A stretch of DNA of 64,000 nt from Candidatus Spongiihabitans thiooxidans (lineage in GTDB: Bacteria > Pseudomonadota > Gammaproteobacteria > Arenicellales > Poriferihabitantaceae): positions 43,501-107,500 of the forward strand of contig LFLB01000003.1 in the NCBI GenBank assembly GCA_001543005.1. The letters run 5' to 3'. This document shows positions 29,473-39,282 of this stretch, in pieces (within the stretch, counting starts at the first letter, position 1; each line of letters opens with the position of its first letter). Made by a program: the position numbers and the translations under genes. The notes beneath the pieces are model-generated. The model was not told the DNA's origin. It saw only the letters and a list, made by a program, of their open reading frames with translations, and ran no database searches.

Positions 29473-30435
29473 CTATGTGCCGATTATATCTCCGACAGTC
29501 AATCTGCTGGTTGCGACATATTCAATGGCACCGACTTTACCACCGTCCGCCCTTACCCGTTTGATTTTAATAGCGCCATCACCAGCAGCCACCACAAATC
29601 CTTGATCGTCCACTGATAATATTTCTCCTGGCATTCTTCTGTGGCCGCCGCCGACCTTAGCGAGACATGAATCGAAAACTTTGAGTTCTTGCTGACCATG
29701 CGTCGTCCAGGCACCCGGTTGTGGATTGCCCGCTCGAATCATATTATATATTTCCGCGGCAGGTTTTGCCCAATTAATTTTTGTTTCGTTTCGGCCAAAC
29801 CATGATTCATAAGAACCTTTTGAAAGATCCTGTGCCATTTTAGGTGCCTGACCCAGTTTAACCAAGTCTAGTGATTCGATCATCGCATCGACCCCCATAG
29901 GGAATAACTTTTTAAAATAAACGTCCCCAAGAGTCTCATCCGCTCCAATTTCGCACTCTTTTTGCAGCAACACCGGCCCCTGATCAAGCCCATCGTTCGG
30001 CCAAAAAATGGATAGCCCGGTTTTGGTGGCACCCATCGCGATAGGCCAGTTGATTGATGACGGTCCGCGGTGCATGGGTAGTAACGATGGATGATATTGA
30101 AACGACCCCAGTTTAGGTGCGTTTAGCACCGCTTCCGAGACGAACAACAACACATATGCCATCATGCACAGATCGGCATCAAATGACGTCATCAGTGCCA
30201 GCGATTCATCGGTTTTCCATGACGCGGGCTGATGTACCGCCAACCCATTCTGGGCCGCAAGCTCCTTGAGTGGATCAACTTTGATTGTATCGGGCGCCCG
30301 GCCTTGTGGGTCTGGTGCAGTACATACCGCTACGATATTTTCATTGCGCTCAATGAGTTTTTCCAAAACTGCTTTGCCGAAAGCCTGCTGGCCATGAACA
30401 ACAATTCGCACACGACTATCTGTCGTCTTAAACAT
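29473..30435 (-). CDS. Stand-alone 10-formyl-THF hydrolase-like formyltransferase
   Basis: A 320-residue protein that matches, over its whole length, the N-terminal hydrolase domain of 10-formyl-THF dehydrogenase (ALDH1L1) and more distantly methionyl-tRNA formyltransferase. It has YHPSLLPMHRG with catalytic His115, SINW, and DGLDQGPVLLQ with Asp151, the His/Asp pair used by the hydrolase. No carrier or aldehyde-dehydrogenase part follows. It may hydrolyse 10-formyl-THF, or transfer formyl to another acceptor. It lies 2 bp downstream of the frc-like gene and upstream of fhs, so it must belong to this C1 route. Confidence 0.75.
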   Translation of the reverse strand: MFKTTDSRVRIVVHGQQAFGKAVLEKLIERNENIVAVCTAPDPQGRAPDTIKVDPLKELAAQNGLAVHQPASWKTDESLALMTSFDADLCMMAYVLLFVSEAVLNAPKLGSFQYHPSLLPMHRGPSSINWPIAMGATKTGLSIFWPNDGLDQGPVLLQKECEIGADETLGDVYFKKLFPMGVDAMIESLDLVKLGQAPKMAQDLSKGSYESWFGRNETKINWAKPAAEIYNMIRAGNPQPGAWTTHGQQELKVFDSCLAKVGGGHRRMPGEILSVDDQGFVVAAGDGAIKIKRVRADGGKVGAIEYVATSRLTVGDIIGT

Positions 30436-30437
30436 TA

Positions 30438-31685
30438 CTAAACAGCACCGGATTCTTTGATTGCGGCCACTTGCTCATCTGAATACCCTAAGACGGTGGT
30501 CAGTATTTCATCGGTATGCTCTCCTAAAAGCGGAGCGCGTTCCACCTCCACCGGTGAATCCGACATTTTTATCGGACAACCGACGGTCAGATACTTACCA
30601 CGCTCAGGATGATCGACTTCCACAATAGTACCGGTATCCCGCAATGCGGGTTCTTCAGCTAATTCTTTCATCGACAGGATCGGACCGACCGGAATATTTA
30701 CGGCATTGCAAATATCCATCACTTCAAACTTGGTTTTGGTCATAGTCCATTGCTCGATTGTCTCAAAAATTGCGTTGAGTCGAGTCAATCTGGCCTTTGG
30801 AGTAGCATAGTCAGAATCCTTTTTCCACTCCGGTTTTCCAATGACATCGCATACATTTTCCCATACTGCGGCTTGGGTAATAAAATAGGTATAGGCGTTA
30901 GCATCAGTTTCCCAGCCTTTGCATTTGAGTATTCGTCCCGGCTGCCCGCCGCCTGAGTCATTCCCGGATCTGGGAGTAGCATCACCAAAATCCATGCCAT
31001 CGGCAAACTGGGAATACTCGGTCAGTGGGCCGTGTTGCAAACGCTGCTGGTCGCGTAATTTTACCCGGCATAAATTCAGCACACAGTCTTGCATCGGCGC
31101 TAAAACCTTTTGGCCACGCCCGGATTTTTCGCGCTGGTATAGCGCGGCGACCAAGCCCAGCGCCAGATGCAAACCGGCACCCGAATCAGCAATTTGCGCG
31201 CCGGTGACCAACGGCGGGCCATCCGGGAAACCGGTTGTGGAAGCCGACCCGCCGGTGCATTGGGCAACGTTTTCATAGACCTTGCAATCCTGGTACGGGC
31301 CTGGGCCAAATCCTTTGACCGAGCCCATAATCATGCGCGGGTTTAATGCCTGGATTCGCTCCCAGGAAAATCCCATGCGCTGCAGTGCGCCCGGCGCAAA
31401 ATTTTCCACTATCACATCGCATTCCTTGATTAACCGCTCCAGCACTTCCTTGCCGGTCTCATTCTTGGAGTTCAGGGTCAACGAGCGCTTGTTATGATTG
31501 AGCATCGTGAAATACAACGAATCGGCGCCGTCCACATCAACCAACTGTTTACGCGTTGCGTCGCCCACACCGGGACGTTCGACTTTAATCACATCGGCGC
31601 CCAACCAGGCAAGCAGTTGAGTACAGGTCGGGCCGGATTGAACGTGTGTGAAATCGAGAATCTTGACACCTTCGAGTGCTTTCAT
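30438..31685 (-). CDS. frc: Formyl-CoA:oxalate CoA-transferase-like (CaiB/BaiF class III)
   Basis: A 415-residue class III CoA-transferase with strong likeness to Oxalobacter Frc: [14 protein letters not shown] (about 10-23), [23 protein letters not shown], the glycine-rich GGGQPG loop near 245 and the catalytic Asp167 in IADSGAGLH. Frc moves CoA from formyl-CoA to oxalate. With the ThDP enzyme upstream it could form the two-step oxalate-to-formate route or an equivalent for another small acid. Family call is firm; substrate is inferred. Confidence 0.8.
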   Translation of the reverse strand: MKALEGVKILDFTHVQSGPTCTQLLAWLGADVIKVERPGVGDATRKQLVDVDGADSLYFTMLNHNKRSLTLNSKNETGKEVLERLIKECDVIVENFAPGALQRMGFSWERIQALNPRMIMGSVKGFGPGPYQDCKVYENVAQCTGGSASTTGFPDGPPLVTGAQIADSGAGLHLALGLVAALYQREKSGRGQKVLAPMQDCVLNLCRVKLRDQQRLQHGPLTEYSQFADGMDFGDATPRSGNDSGGGQPGRILKCKGWETDANAYTYFITQAAVWENVCDVIGKPEWKKDSDYATPKARLTRLNAIFETIEQWTMTKTKFEVMDICNAVNIPVGPILSMKELAEEPALRDTGTIVEVDHPERGKYLTVGCPIKMSDSPVEVERAPLLGEHTDEILTTVLGYSDEQVAAIKESGAV

Positions 31686-31751
31686 TTTTTCATTCCCACA
31701 AAATATTTAAAATAAATTTTCGTTATGACCTATGATTAACCGGGGATAGCT

Positions 31752-33518
31752 CTATTTATACATCGTCTGGGCTTTGGTACCGGGAGCATATTCGTCCGGG
31801 TCAACCCACACATTGACCACTGCGCATTTTCCAGTTTTAGCAATGGCCACTCGGGCGCGTTGTAACGCCGGTTGAATTTCGCTGGCGTCGCGCACTTCCT
31901 CGCCGTAACCGCCAATCATTTCCGCAAACTTGCTGAACTGGACATCACCGAGTTTGTTGCCAACATTGCCGCGCTCTGATCCATACTTGGTAATCTGGCC
32001 GTAGCGGATTTGGTTCATGGCTGAATTGTTGCCAACAACCGCAAGATACGGCGCACCAAACCGTTGCGCGGTTTCCATATCGAATGCAGTCATGCCAAAC
32101 GCGCCATCACCGTACAAGCAAATAACCTCTTTGTCTGGATTAGCCAGTTTTGCCGCCATAGAGAAACCGGTACCGACGCCAAGCGAGCCAAGCGCGCCCG
32201 GATCCATCCACTGGCCCGGATTGTGTGGCCTGACCGCCTGCGCTGAAATGGTCACGATATCCCCGCCGTCGCCGATGTAGATAGTGTTATCGCCTAAAAA
32301 TTCATTAATTTCCCAAGCCAATCGATAGGGGTGTATCGGGCTCTGATCGGTGGTGAACAAGGGCATCAGCTTTTCCAGCCTGGTGGCTTCAATTTCTCGC
32401 AGTTCGGCCATCCATTTTTGCCTGGCTTTGCGTGCTCCGTCATCAATGCGGCCGGAAGCGGCCCCACAAACAGCCTGGGCCACAGCATCAAGAATTGCCC
32501 CAGGATCACCCGTAAGTCCGAGACTAATGTCCCGGTTTTTTCCGACCGTAGCATAGCTCTGATCGATCTGGATCAGCGTTGCGTTATTGGAAATACGCTT
32601 ACCGTAGCCCATTCTGAAATCAAACGGCGTGCCGACGATAAGAATGACGTCTGCATTGGAAAATGCATCGCGGCGTGTACGATCAAAATGATGGGGATCG
32701 TCGATCGGTAGCATACCGCGACTGGCGCCATTCATATACGCCGGGATATCCAATGAGCGGACAAAATTAATGGCAGCCTGATGGCTACCGCTGCTCCAAA
32801 CCTGTTGACCAAAAAGCACCGCAGGGCTTTTTGATTTAACCAAAATATCCGCCAGTTTTTCAATATCCGCCGGATCACCCATTGATCGCACCGAACACCG
32901 ATAGCTTCCGGCCTTTGGGATAACTGCGGACTCAACCGGAATTTCACGATCGAGAATATCGCGCGGAATCTCAAGATAAGAGGGTCCATAAGCGCCGTTA
33001 AAACATTCCCGGGCGGCCATGGATACCATATCTGCAATCCGTTCCGTGGAAAATACGCCGGAGGCGAATTTGGTTATCGGTCTCATCATATCGACATGCG
33101 GCAAGTCCTGCAACGACCCCATCTTATGTTGGGCAAGAGAACTTTGTCCGCCAATATGCAGCACCGGGCTTTCCGACCTGAACGCTGTGGCAATTCCGGT
33201 CACGGCGTTGGTGCAGCCTGGTCCAGCGGTGGTCACCACGCAACCGAGTTTTCCGGTTTGTCGGGCATATCCGTCCGCAGCGTGGGCCGCAGTTTGTTCA
33301 TGTCGCACATCAATGATGCGAATCCCTTCGTCAAGACAGCCATCGTATATGTCGATGATATGCCCACCACACAAAGTGAAGATAGTATCTACGCCTTCAT
33401 TCTTCAGTGCCCGCGCAACCAAATGACCGCCGGACACGACATCGGCAGCGCGGCTCTTCCTGGCCAAGGTGTCTGTTGCCGTATCGGCTTGGCTTTTATT
33501 TTCTAGCGGCTTATTCAT
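31752..33518 (-). CDS. ThDP-dependent lyase/decarboxylase (acetolactate synthase superfamily)
   Basis: A 588-residue ThDP enzyme with the catalytic Glu in VRHEQTAAHAADGYA (near residue 78), a central domain, and the ThDP/Mg motif GDGAFGMTAFDME...GNN (about 472-500). Beside the frc-like gene the natural guesses are oxalyl-CoA decarboxylase or 2-hydroxyacyl-CoA lyase, both of which make formyl-CoA. However, alignment by eye to Oxalobacter Oxc is only superfamily-level, so I do not name it oxc. A 35-residue charged N-terminal extension is unusual; a shorter start near the VVSGGHLV segment is possible. Confidence 0.8.
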   Translation of the reverse strand: MNKPLENKSQADTATDTLARKSRAADVVSGGHLVARALKNEGVDTIFTLCGGHIIDIYDGCLDEGIRIIDVRHEQTAAHAADGYARQTGKLGCVVTTAGPGCTNAVTGIATAFRSESPVLHIGGQSSLAQHKMGSLQDLPHVDMMRPITKFASGVFSTERIADMVSMAARECFNGAYGPSYLEIPRDILDREIPVESAVIPKAGSYRCSVRSMGDPADIEKLADILVKSKSPAVLFGQQVWSSGSHQAAINFVRSLDIPAYMNGASRGMLPIDDPHHFDRTRRDAFSNADVILIVGTPFDFRMGYGKRISNNATLIQIDQSYATVGKNRDISLGLTGDPGAILDAVAQAVCGAASGRIDDGARKARQKWMAELREIEATRLEKLMPLFTTDQSPIHPYRLAWEINEFLGDNTIYIGDGGDIVTISAQAVRPHNPGQWMDPGALGSLGVGTGFSMAAKLANPDKEVICLYGDGAFGMTAFDMETAQRFGAPYLAVVGNNSAMNQIRYGQITKYGSERGNVGNKLGDVQFSKFAEMIGGYGEEVRDASEIQPALQRARVAIAKTGKCAVVNVWVDPDEYAPGTKAQTMYK

Positions 33519-33543
33519 AAAACAGGTTCACCTAGCGGCATTA

Positions 33544-35067
33544 TCATGTTGCCTTGCCTTTGCGTAACCGGTCATAAACCATCTTAAACAACGGCAGGCA
33601 TAAAAGTAAAATCGCGACAATCGTGATCGGTGCTGCGTAAACGCGATTAAAGAAAATGGCGAACGAACCATCACTGATGATTAACGACTGTCGCAAGGCC
33701 GGCTCGGCCAATGGGCCAAGCACGATTGCCAATACCGCCGGGGCCAACGGGTAATCGAGCTTGCGCATCAGATAGCCGACGATGCCGAATACCAACATCA
33801 GCCAGACATCATGCATTGCCTGCGTCGGTGCATACCCACCGATCAAGCATAAAATGAAAATGATGGGCGCCAGAATGGTGAACGGGGTTTTCAGAATCTT
33901 TATAAATACCGGTATAAAAGCCACATTAATCAAAACCGCGAATACGTTGGCGGCGTATAACGAGGCAATCAAGCCCCAGACAAAATCACTATGATCAACG
34001 AACAATCTTGGGCCGGGTTCGAGCCCCCAAATAACCATTCCGCCAAGTAATATCGCCGTAGTCGGCGAACCGGGAATGCCCAGCGTTAACATCGGTAGCA
34101 TCGAGCCGGTGCTAGCTGCGTTATTGGCGGCCTCAGGCGCGCAAACCCCTTCCACCGCTCCCTTGCCGAATTTTTCCGGTTGCTTGGTAATCTGCTTTGC
34201 GATGCCGTAGGCCATCAGTGAAGCCGGCGTGGCCCCGGCCGCTGGAAGTATGCCGACAAAATATCCCAAAAACGATCCCATGACCGTGGTTTTCCAGGTT
34301 GAGACTAGCTCACGCAAATTGGATAAGGTCCGCTTCACCGTGACATTGGCATCAGACAGCATACTCTTGCCACCGCCCAGGCTATGCTCTTCAACGGTCC
34401 AGAGCATTTCACCAATGCCATAAACGCCAATCGCCAATACCAGAAAATTAATGCCATGCAAGAACCCGGTAATGTCCCACAAGACCAAACGAGGCTCGCC
34501 AGAAATAATATCGAAACCGACAGCGCTCAAAACCAATCCGATAGAGATTGAGAACAGAGTCTTGAAAATATCGTCGCCGCCCAGGCCGACGAAAGTAGCG
34601 AATGCCAACATCATCAGCGCAAACTCTTCGGGCGCACCAAAAACCAGGGCAATGTGCGCCAGTGGCGGTGCAAAAAAAGTAAACAGGACAATTGAAATTG
34701 TACCGCCGACAAAAGAAGCCACTGCGGCGGCGGTCAGGGCCTTGTCCGCCAGACCTTGCTTCGCCAGTGGACGACCATCAAAAGTTGTGGCAACGGCAGT
34801 CGATGCGCCGGGGATGCCGAGCATAATAGAGGAGATAGCGCCGCCGTACATGGCGCCATAATATATCGCCGCAAGAAAAATAATTGCGCCGGTGGGCGGC
34901 ACCAGAAATGTCAGCGGCAACAAAATAGCCACACCATTTACTGAACCCAGGCCCGGCATCGCGCCAATAAACAGCCCTAGCGCACAACCGGCAATGATTA
35001 ACATCAAATTCTGCGGCTCAAATACGACCGCGAAACCGCTACCGAGAAGTCCCAGGATTTCAACCAT
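33544..35067 (-). CDS. TctA-type TTT large permease subunit
   Basis: A 507-residue inner-membrane protein with about 11-12 hydrophobic segments. Family signatures GAMPGLGSVNGVAILLPLTF (about 36-55), GAMYGGAISSIMLGIPGAS (about 71-89) and GILPAAGATPASLMAYG are present. It forms the channel of a tripartite tricarboxylate transporter with TctB and the TctC binding protein. It lies between tctB and the ThDP lyase on the same strand, so it probably imports the acid metabolised by the lyase/CoA-transferase pair. Unlike its paralog at 16.4-17.9 kb it is intact. Confidence 0.9.
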   Translation of the reverse strand: MVEILGLLGSGFAVVFEPQNLMLIIAGCALGLFIGAMPGLGSVNGVAILLPLTFLVPPTGAIIFLAAIYYGAMYGGAISSIMLGIPGASTAVATTFDGRPLAKQGLADKALTAAAVASFVGGTISIVLFTFFAPPLAHIALVFGAPEEFALMMLAFATFVGLGGDDIFKTLFSISIGLVLSAVGFDIISGEPRLVLWDITGFLHGINFLVLAIGVYGIGEMLWTVEEHSLGGGKSMLSDANVTVKRTLSNLRELVSTWKTTVMGSFLGYFVGILPAAGATPASLMAYGIAKQITKQPEKFGKGAVEGVCAPEAANNAASTGSMLPMLTLGIPGSPTTAILLGGMVIWGLEPGPRLFVDHSDFVWGLIASLYAANVFAVLINVAFIPVFIKILKTPFTILAPIIFILCLIGGYAPTQAMHDVWLMLVFGIVGYLMRKLDYPLAPAVLAIVLGPLAEPALRQSLIISDGSFAIFFNRVYAAPITIVAILLLCLPLFKMVYDRLRKGKAT

Positions 35068-35116
35068 ATTCTTATTTTTTAAAGCTGAAGGGTTTTACCT
35101 GATTAAAAAAACCTGA

Positions 35117-35620
35117 TCAAAAAAACATCTTGTATAGCGGTATGAACAAGGGCTCGGTAATGCCTTTGGGAAGAATTATTTTTAGTGTTATTTCGAAAAA
35201 ATAAAATATGACTACCGGAATGGCGATAACCAGGGTTATGGTCAATCGCCAAGTGTGTTTGCCGAGAAATCTTATATAGAAAATAAGGAACAGGGGTAAG
35301 GCGCCATAGATACCGATAACCGAAAACAAGCCAACAGTCACAATCAATGCCACCGTGACGGCGGTGACATCAGCCAATACATGCGGCTCTATGTAAAACT
35401 TTTCAGATGTTGCAATCCGACCGTGCCTGCGAAACCAGTTGTAGCCGATTCCCAGGCAGGAGAACAGCATGACGGCGGACAGCCAGAATGGCCAAGCACC
35501 CCCGCCCGGGCCTTCGCGTTCTATCCAGCCGATCGGCAACTCGGCGCTTTTGACCATAAGATAGATGGAGAAGGCACCCATCATTATTGCCATTAACAAT
35601 TCAGCAGTACGAACCGTCAT
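35117..35620 (-). CDS. TctB-type TTT small membrane subunit
   Basis: A 167-residue protein with four hydrophobic helices (about 7-24, 43-62, 85-105 and 120-150) and the typical short GxGAWPFW motif (GPGGGAWPFWLSA, about 37-49) seen in TctB proteins. It lies 49 bp upstream of tctA and 59 bp downstream of tctC. Confidence 0.85.
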   Translation of the reverse strand: MTVRTAELLMAIMMGAFSIYLMVKSAELPIGWIEREGPGGGAWPFWLSAVMLFSCLGIGYNWFRRHGRIATSEKFYIEPHVLADVTAVTVALIVTVGLFSVIGIYGALPLFLIFYIRFLGKHTWRLTITLVIAIPVVIFYFFEITLKIILPKGITEPLFIPLYKMFF

Positions 35621-35679
35621 GATTAGGCGCCCCCCTATCTACACTTGTTATTTATGCACCAGAGAGCCTGAATTTCACC

Positions 35680-36675
35680 TTAGTTAATCGCACCCATTTT
35701 TATGAGCATTTCACGATGTATATCACGCTCTTCTTTCCAGTAACTCATCAACGCATCACCGGTCAATAGATCGCCTTGCAGACTTTTCTTGGTGCGATAT
35801 TCCTGCCATTTATCAGAGTTGAATACGCGCGTGAAAAGATCGGTGTAGTAAGCGGCCGCTTCCGTGCTCATGCCCGGCGCGCCAACCACGGTACGTTGCA
35901 TGAAATAGACAAAATCCTTGCCAAGTTCCTTAAAGGTAGGCGCATCAGGGAAAAGCGGCAACCGTATTGGCGTGAATGCCGCCAGTGCTTTAGTCGTGCC
36001 CGCTTCGTAGAATCCTAACTGCTCCGAAGGGTTGTTCACCGTTGAATCAGCATTCTTGCCGGCCAGCTCTTTGGCAACCTTGCCACCACCTTTATAAGGG
36101 ACATATTTCATATCGAGGTCATAAGCGGAGTTAAGAAAATCGGTTAACAGGTTGTCTTCCGAATTCTTGCCGGTTCCGGCCATAATCCACTGGTTGCCTT
36201 TGGCTTTAGCCGCTTTAACAAAATCGGCGACATTGTTGATATCCTTACGATCGGTATGAACCCAGAGCAGAAAAGTGTCCTCGGCCATGCGAGCAATCGG
36301 TGTAAAAGTAGTGATATCAACGCCAAGCTTAGGCTGTCGCAAGGGAGTGGTGTAAAAACTATTCAGGGTGAACATGATAGTGTGGTTATCCCCTTTTTTG
36401 TCATTCATGTGTACCAGCGCTTCCGCGCCTGAACCACCTGGCTTATTAATCGGCGTGAAAGGCACCGGGGCCATATTATCTGACGCAATAATACTCTGCA
36501 TCAATCTAACCGCCTTGTCCGCACCACCGCCCTTGCCTGCCATTACAACAAATTCAACTGGTTTTTGCGGTTCCCAGGCCGCGGCTGATTGGGAGTATGC
36601 GGTTACGATTACCGTCATCGCCAATGCGACAGAAAACATAAGTGCTTTAGTACATCTTGTCGTAAATTTTATCAT
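35680..36675 (-). CDS. TctC/Bug-type periplasmic solute-binding protein
   Basis: A 331-residue exported protein. I use ATG 36675 (TTGGAG upstream), giving a signal peptide with Lys/Arg, a hydrophobic core and cleavage near SAAA (about residue 33). The mature protein has the Bug-family first strand VEFVVMAGKGGGADKAVR and the PYKGGGKVAKEL motif near 192. The normal Bug motif is PY.PGG..D; here the loop is AGKGGGAD. It would bind a small carboxylate and deliver it to TctAB. Confidence 0.87.
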   Translation of the reverse strand: MIKFTTRCTKALMFSVALAMTVIVTAYSQSAAAWEPQKPVEFVVMAGKGGGADKAVRLMQSIIASDNMAPVPFTPINKPGGSGAEALVHMNDKKGDNHTIMFTLNSFYTTPLRQPKLGVDITTFTPIARMAEDTFLLWVHTDRKDINNVADFVKAAKAKGNQWIMAGTGKNSEDNLLTDFLNSAYDLDMKYVPYKGGGKVAKELAGKNADSTVNNPSEQLGFYEAGTTKALAAFTPIRLPLFPDAPTFKELGKDFVYFMQRTVVGAPGMSTEAAAYYTDLFTRVFNSDKWQEYRTKKSLQGDLLTGDALMSYWKEERDIHREMLIKMGAIN

Positions 36676-36694
36676 TTCATTCTCCAAAAGCTTG

Positions 36695-36744
36695 GTGTCC
36701 CGAACGCTACCGGGATACTATCCCCAGTAGCGATAATGCGACAC
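36695..36744. promoter_or_regulatory. Imperfect palindrome upstream of tctC
   Basis: GTGTC...GACAC outer arms enclose GCTAC...GTAGC inner arms across 50 bp in the 255-bp gap between the sucD-like gene and tctC. It could be an operator or a leader hairpin for the 24.5-36.7 kb gene series. Only the symmetry supports this. Confidence 0.35.
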
Positions 36745-36930
36745 GCTTTTTAACAAATATACCGGTATCTGGCATACCACCAGTTATTAGAATACTCCTG
36801 TTATCTGACAAAGTATAGTTATTCGCAAGGCCAGTGCGAATATAAACTTGAATACAGATAACTGCTATTTGTCTTCCTGCTACAATGTTTAATGCCGTGT
36901 TTTTGTCACGGGTACAATTATCAGCAGGCT

Positions 36931-37812
36931 CTATCGCAAAACTCGGCTCATGGTCAAGCCAATACTGACCGGGGAATCGGCAATGCTAACACCGGCCTCT
37001 GACAATCTCTCCATTTTCTCCTGTGCGCTGCCGTAGCCATGCTCAATGATGGCGCTGGCGTGCCCCATGCGCCGTTCCGCGGGAGCATATTGACCCGCGA
37101 TATAAGCGACCACCGGTTTCGGATAATCACAGTTCTGTAAGTACTCCGCCACCTGCTCTTCTTCCGAGCCACCAATCTCGCCAATCAACACCACCGCCTC
37201 GGTTTGCGGATCATCCCTGAACAATTCAAGGCAGTCGACAAAATTGACTCCGTGTACCGGGTCACCGCCAATGCCAATACACGTGGACTGCCCGAGCCCA
37301 TTATCCGTTGTTTGCGACACCGCTTCGTAAGTTAGCGTGCTCGACCGAGAAATGATGCCGATGCTGCCAGGCCGGAATATTTCCGCAGGCATAATACCAA
37401 TGCGGCATGCCTCGGGAGTGATGATTCCCGGGCTATTCGGCCCGATCAATCGCGACTTGCCCGACTTATCCTGCGTCAGCGCACTGATCACATTCACCAT
37501 ATCGAGTACCGGAATATGCTCGGTGATACAGACTATCAAGGGTATTTCGGCCTCAATGGCCTCAAGCATCGCGCTTGCAGCACTTTCCTTGGGGACGAAG
37601 ATCACCGTGGTATCCGCGCCGGTTTCCAACATTGCCTCGCTAACGCTATTGAAAACTGGCAACCCAAGATGCTGGATACCGCCCTTACCCGGTCTAACCC
37701 CGCCCACCATTTGTGTGCCTGAGGTCATTGCGCGCTCTACATAAAAAGTTGCCTGGCGGCCGGTAATCCCCTGACAAATAACTTTATTGGACTTGTTTAC
37801 CAGAATCGACAT
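36931..37812 (-). CDS. Second SucD-like acyl-CoA ligase alpha subunit
   Basis: A 293-residue SucD-family subunit. CoA-binding [14 protein letters not shown] (about 15-28), [14 protein letters not shown] (about 37-50) and the phospho-His in [12 protein letters not shown] (about 244-255) are present. The usual GxTG-x-Q-G-T and GAPGI patterns are altered ([11 protein letters not shown]). It differs clearly from mtkB in this window and from housekeeping SucD, so it may act on another dicarboxylate. It pairs with the sucC-like gene 13 bp upstream. Confidence 0.8.
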   Translation of the reverse strand: MSILVNKSNKVICQGITGRQATFYVERAMTSGTQMVGGVRPGKGGIQHLGLPVFNSVSEAMLETGADTTVIFVPKESAASAMLEAIEAEIPLIVCITEHIPVLDMVNVISALTQDKSGKSRLIGPNSPGIITPEACRIGIMPAEIFRPGSIGIISRSSTLTYEAVSQTTDNGLGQSTCIGIGGDPVHGVNFVDCLELFRDDPQTEAVVLIGEIGGSEEEQVAEYLQNCDYPKPVVAYIAGQYAPAERRMGHASAIIEHGYGSAQEKMERLSEAGVSIADSPVSIGLTMSRVLR

Positions 37813-37825
37813 AATTCAGGTCGGC

Positions 37826-39133
37826 CTATTTTTTGTGTTCATGTTTTTTGTGCCTCATTACCTGGCCACCAACGAAGCGCTTAAATCCGCTCTTCCATGG
37901 AAATAGTTGCCATGGCGATTGCCCGGTCTCCGAGCGGTCGCTTTTTATCGAGTTGGCGAGCGCCACTGCCTGATCCGCCGCTTCAGCCATATTGCGTGCA
38001 AGAATGATATTGGGCATGGATTCACGCAGGCGCCGGATCGCCAGTGCCGCGTTGGTGCCGGCCAGTCGCACGATTAGGGGAACGGTGATCGGCGACGACT
38101 GGTTGACCAGCAGTATTGCATCGGCAATGGTGTCGCATCGCATAATGCCGCCGCCAAAAACATTGATGATGACACTTTTAACCCGGTCGTTGGAAAGCAC
38201 CAGCTCGATGGCGCTGCGGCCGCGGCTGACCTTGGAATCCGGTGGCAAGTCGAGAAAGTTAGCCGGCTCGCCGCCCAGGTATTTAATCGCGTCGATGGTG
38301 GCCATGGATAATCCGGCGCCAACCGCCAGACAGCCAATATTGCCATCAAGTTTGAAATAGTTAAATCCGTCACGGCTGGCTTGCAAACGACCGTCGAGAC
38401 GATAATTGTCCTGCTCCAGGTATTGATTGTCCTGCTGCCTGAACATGGCGTTTTCATCCATCGCGATTTTTGCGTCCAGCGCGACTAGGTCATCGCCAAC
38501 CACTGCCAATGGATTGATTTCAACCAGGCTGGCATCGCGTTCGACAAACAACTTGTACATATTGTTTACCACTTGCTTTGCTTTTTCTGCCAATGCTCCT
38601 TCAAGACCCAGATTTTTCACTAAAGATTCAAGCTGAGGCGGCTGCGCACCCTGTGGCTGATCAATTTCCAGGGTATGAACAGAGTCCGGATGCTGGGCGG
38701 CAACGGATTCAATATTAGTTCCGCCTTTGTCCGAATACAGCAACACCACCTTTTTAACTTTTGAATCGACCAGCATTGCCATTGATAACTCTTTGTCGGA
38801 CACCAATGCCTGCTCGATATAGACACGATCTACGCTGGCACCTTCCGTTCCAGTCTGCCGGGTAATCAGTTTGTTGCCCAGCATATCATTGGTGAATCGA
38901 CGAATACTGGTTATGCTATCCGTTTTGTGCACACCACTGGTCAGTTGGTTGCCTTCGATACGCCCTTCGCCTCGACCGCCTGAACGGATTTGCGCCTTGA
39001 CCATCCATTGCTCACCGCCGAGTCGGTTGCCGACCTCTTCAGATTGTTCCGGTGTTATCGCAATTTCACCTTTAGGAATCGCAATACCATAACCCGCGAG
39101 CAACCGCTTTCCCTGATACTCATACAAGTTCAT
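37826..39133 (-). CDS. Second SucC-like acyl-CoA ligase beta subunit
   Basis: A 435-residue ATP-grasp subunit starting MNLYEYQGKRLLAGYG. It keeps KAQIRSGGRGEG (about 46-57), VEINPLAVV, DENAMFRQ and FGGGIMRCDTIAD. Two features are odd: the glycine-rich loop normally NFLDVGGGA is NFLDLPPDSK, and the C-terminus has about 40 extra residues rich in His and Lys. It may be a degenerated or specialised ligase. Its promoter region and first codons are duplicated in front of the neighbouring dioxygenase gene. Confidence 0.78.
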   Translation of the reverse strand: MNLYEYQGKRLLAGYGIAIPKGEIAITPEQSEEVGNRLGGEQWMVKAQIRSGGRGEGRIEGNQLTSGVHKTDSITSIRRFTNDMLGNKLITRQTGTEGASVDRVYIEQALVSDKELSMAMLVDSKVKKVVLLYSDKGGTNIESVAAQHPDSVHTLEIDQPQGAQPPQLESLVKNLGLEGALAEKAKQVVNNMYKLFVERDASLVEINPLAVVGDDLVALDAKIAMDENAMFRQQDNQYLEQDNYRLDGRLQASRDGFNYFKLDGNIGCLAVGAGLSMATIDAIKYLGGEPANFLDLPPDSKVSRGRSAIELVLSNDRVKSVIINVFGGGIMRCDTIADAILLVNQSSPITVPLIVRLAGTNAALAIRRLRESMPNIILARNMAEAADQAVALANSIKSDRSETGQSPWQLFPWKSGFKRFVGGQVMRHKKHEHKK

Positions 39134-39220
39134 CGTTTTCTCTGGTCAGATTACTGATTATATTGATTAGTGTGATTGATAATCATATTATACAGCCAAC
39201 ACAATACATGGCAATCCATT
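39092..39220. repeat. sucC-like 5' region, copy 1 of a direct duplication
   Basis: About 129 bp that span the first 14 codons and upstream region of the sucC-like gene. The same sequence, diverged by substitutions and small indels, occurs at 40144-40288. Shared landmarks include GCAACCGCTTT, GTGTGATTGATAA and the 24-bp-long conserved end beginning ATTATACAGCC. Confidence 0.85.
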
Positions 39221-39282
39221 CGTTGTGCCGCCGGACGCACTTGAGGGCGATCAAGCAGTGCGACCGGCGGGAGCTCTACGGA

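Noticed and set aside
31752..33518. Naming the ThDP enzyme oxalyl-CoA decarboxylase (oxc)
   Set aside because: Context next to an Frc-like gene invites it, but motif likeness to Oxalobacter Oxc is only at superfamily level.
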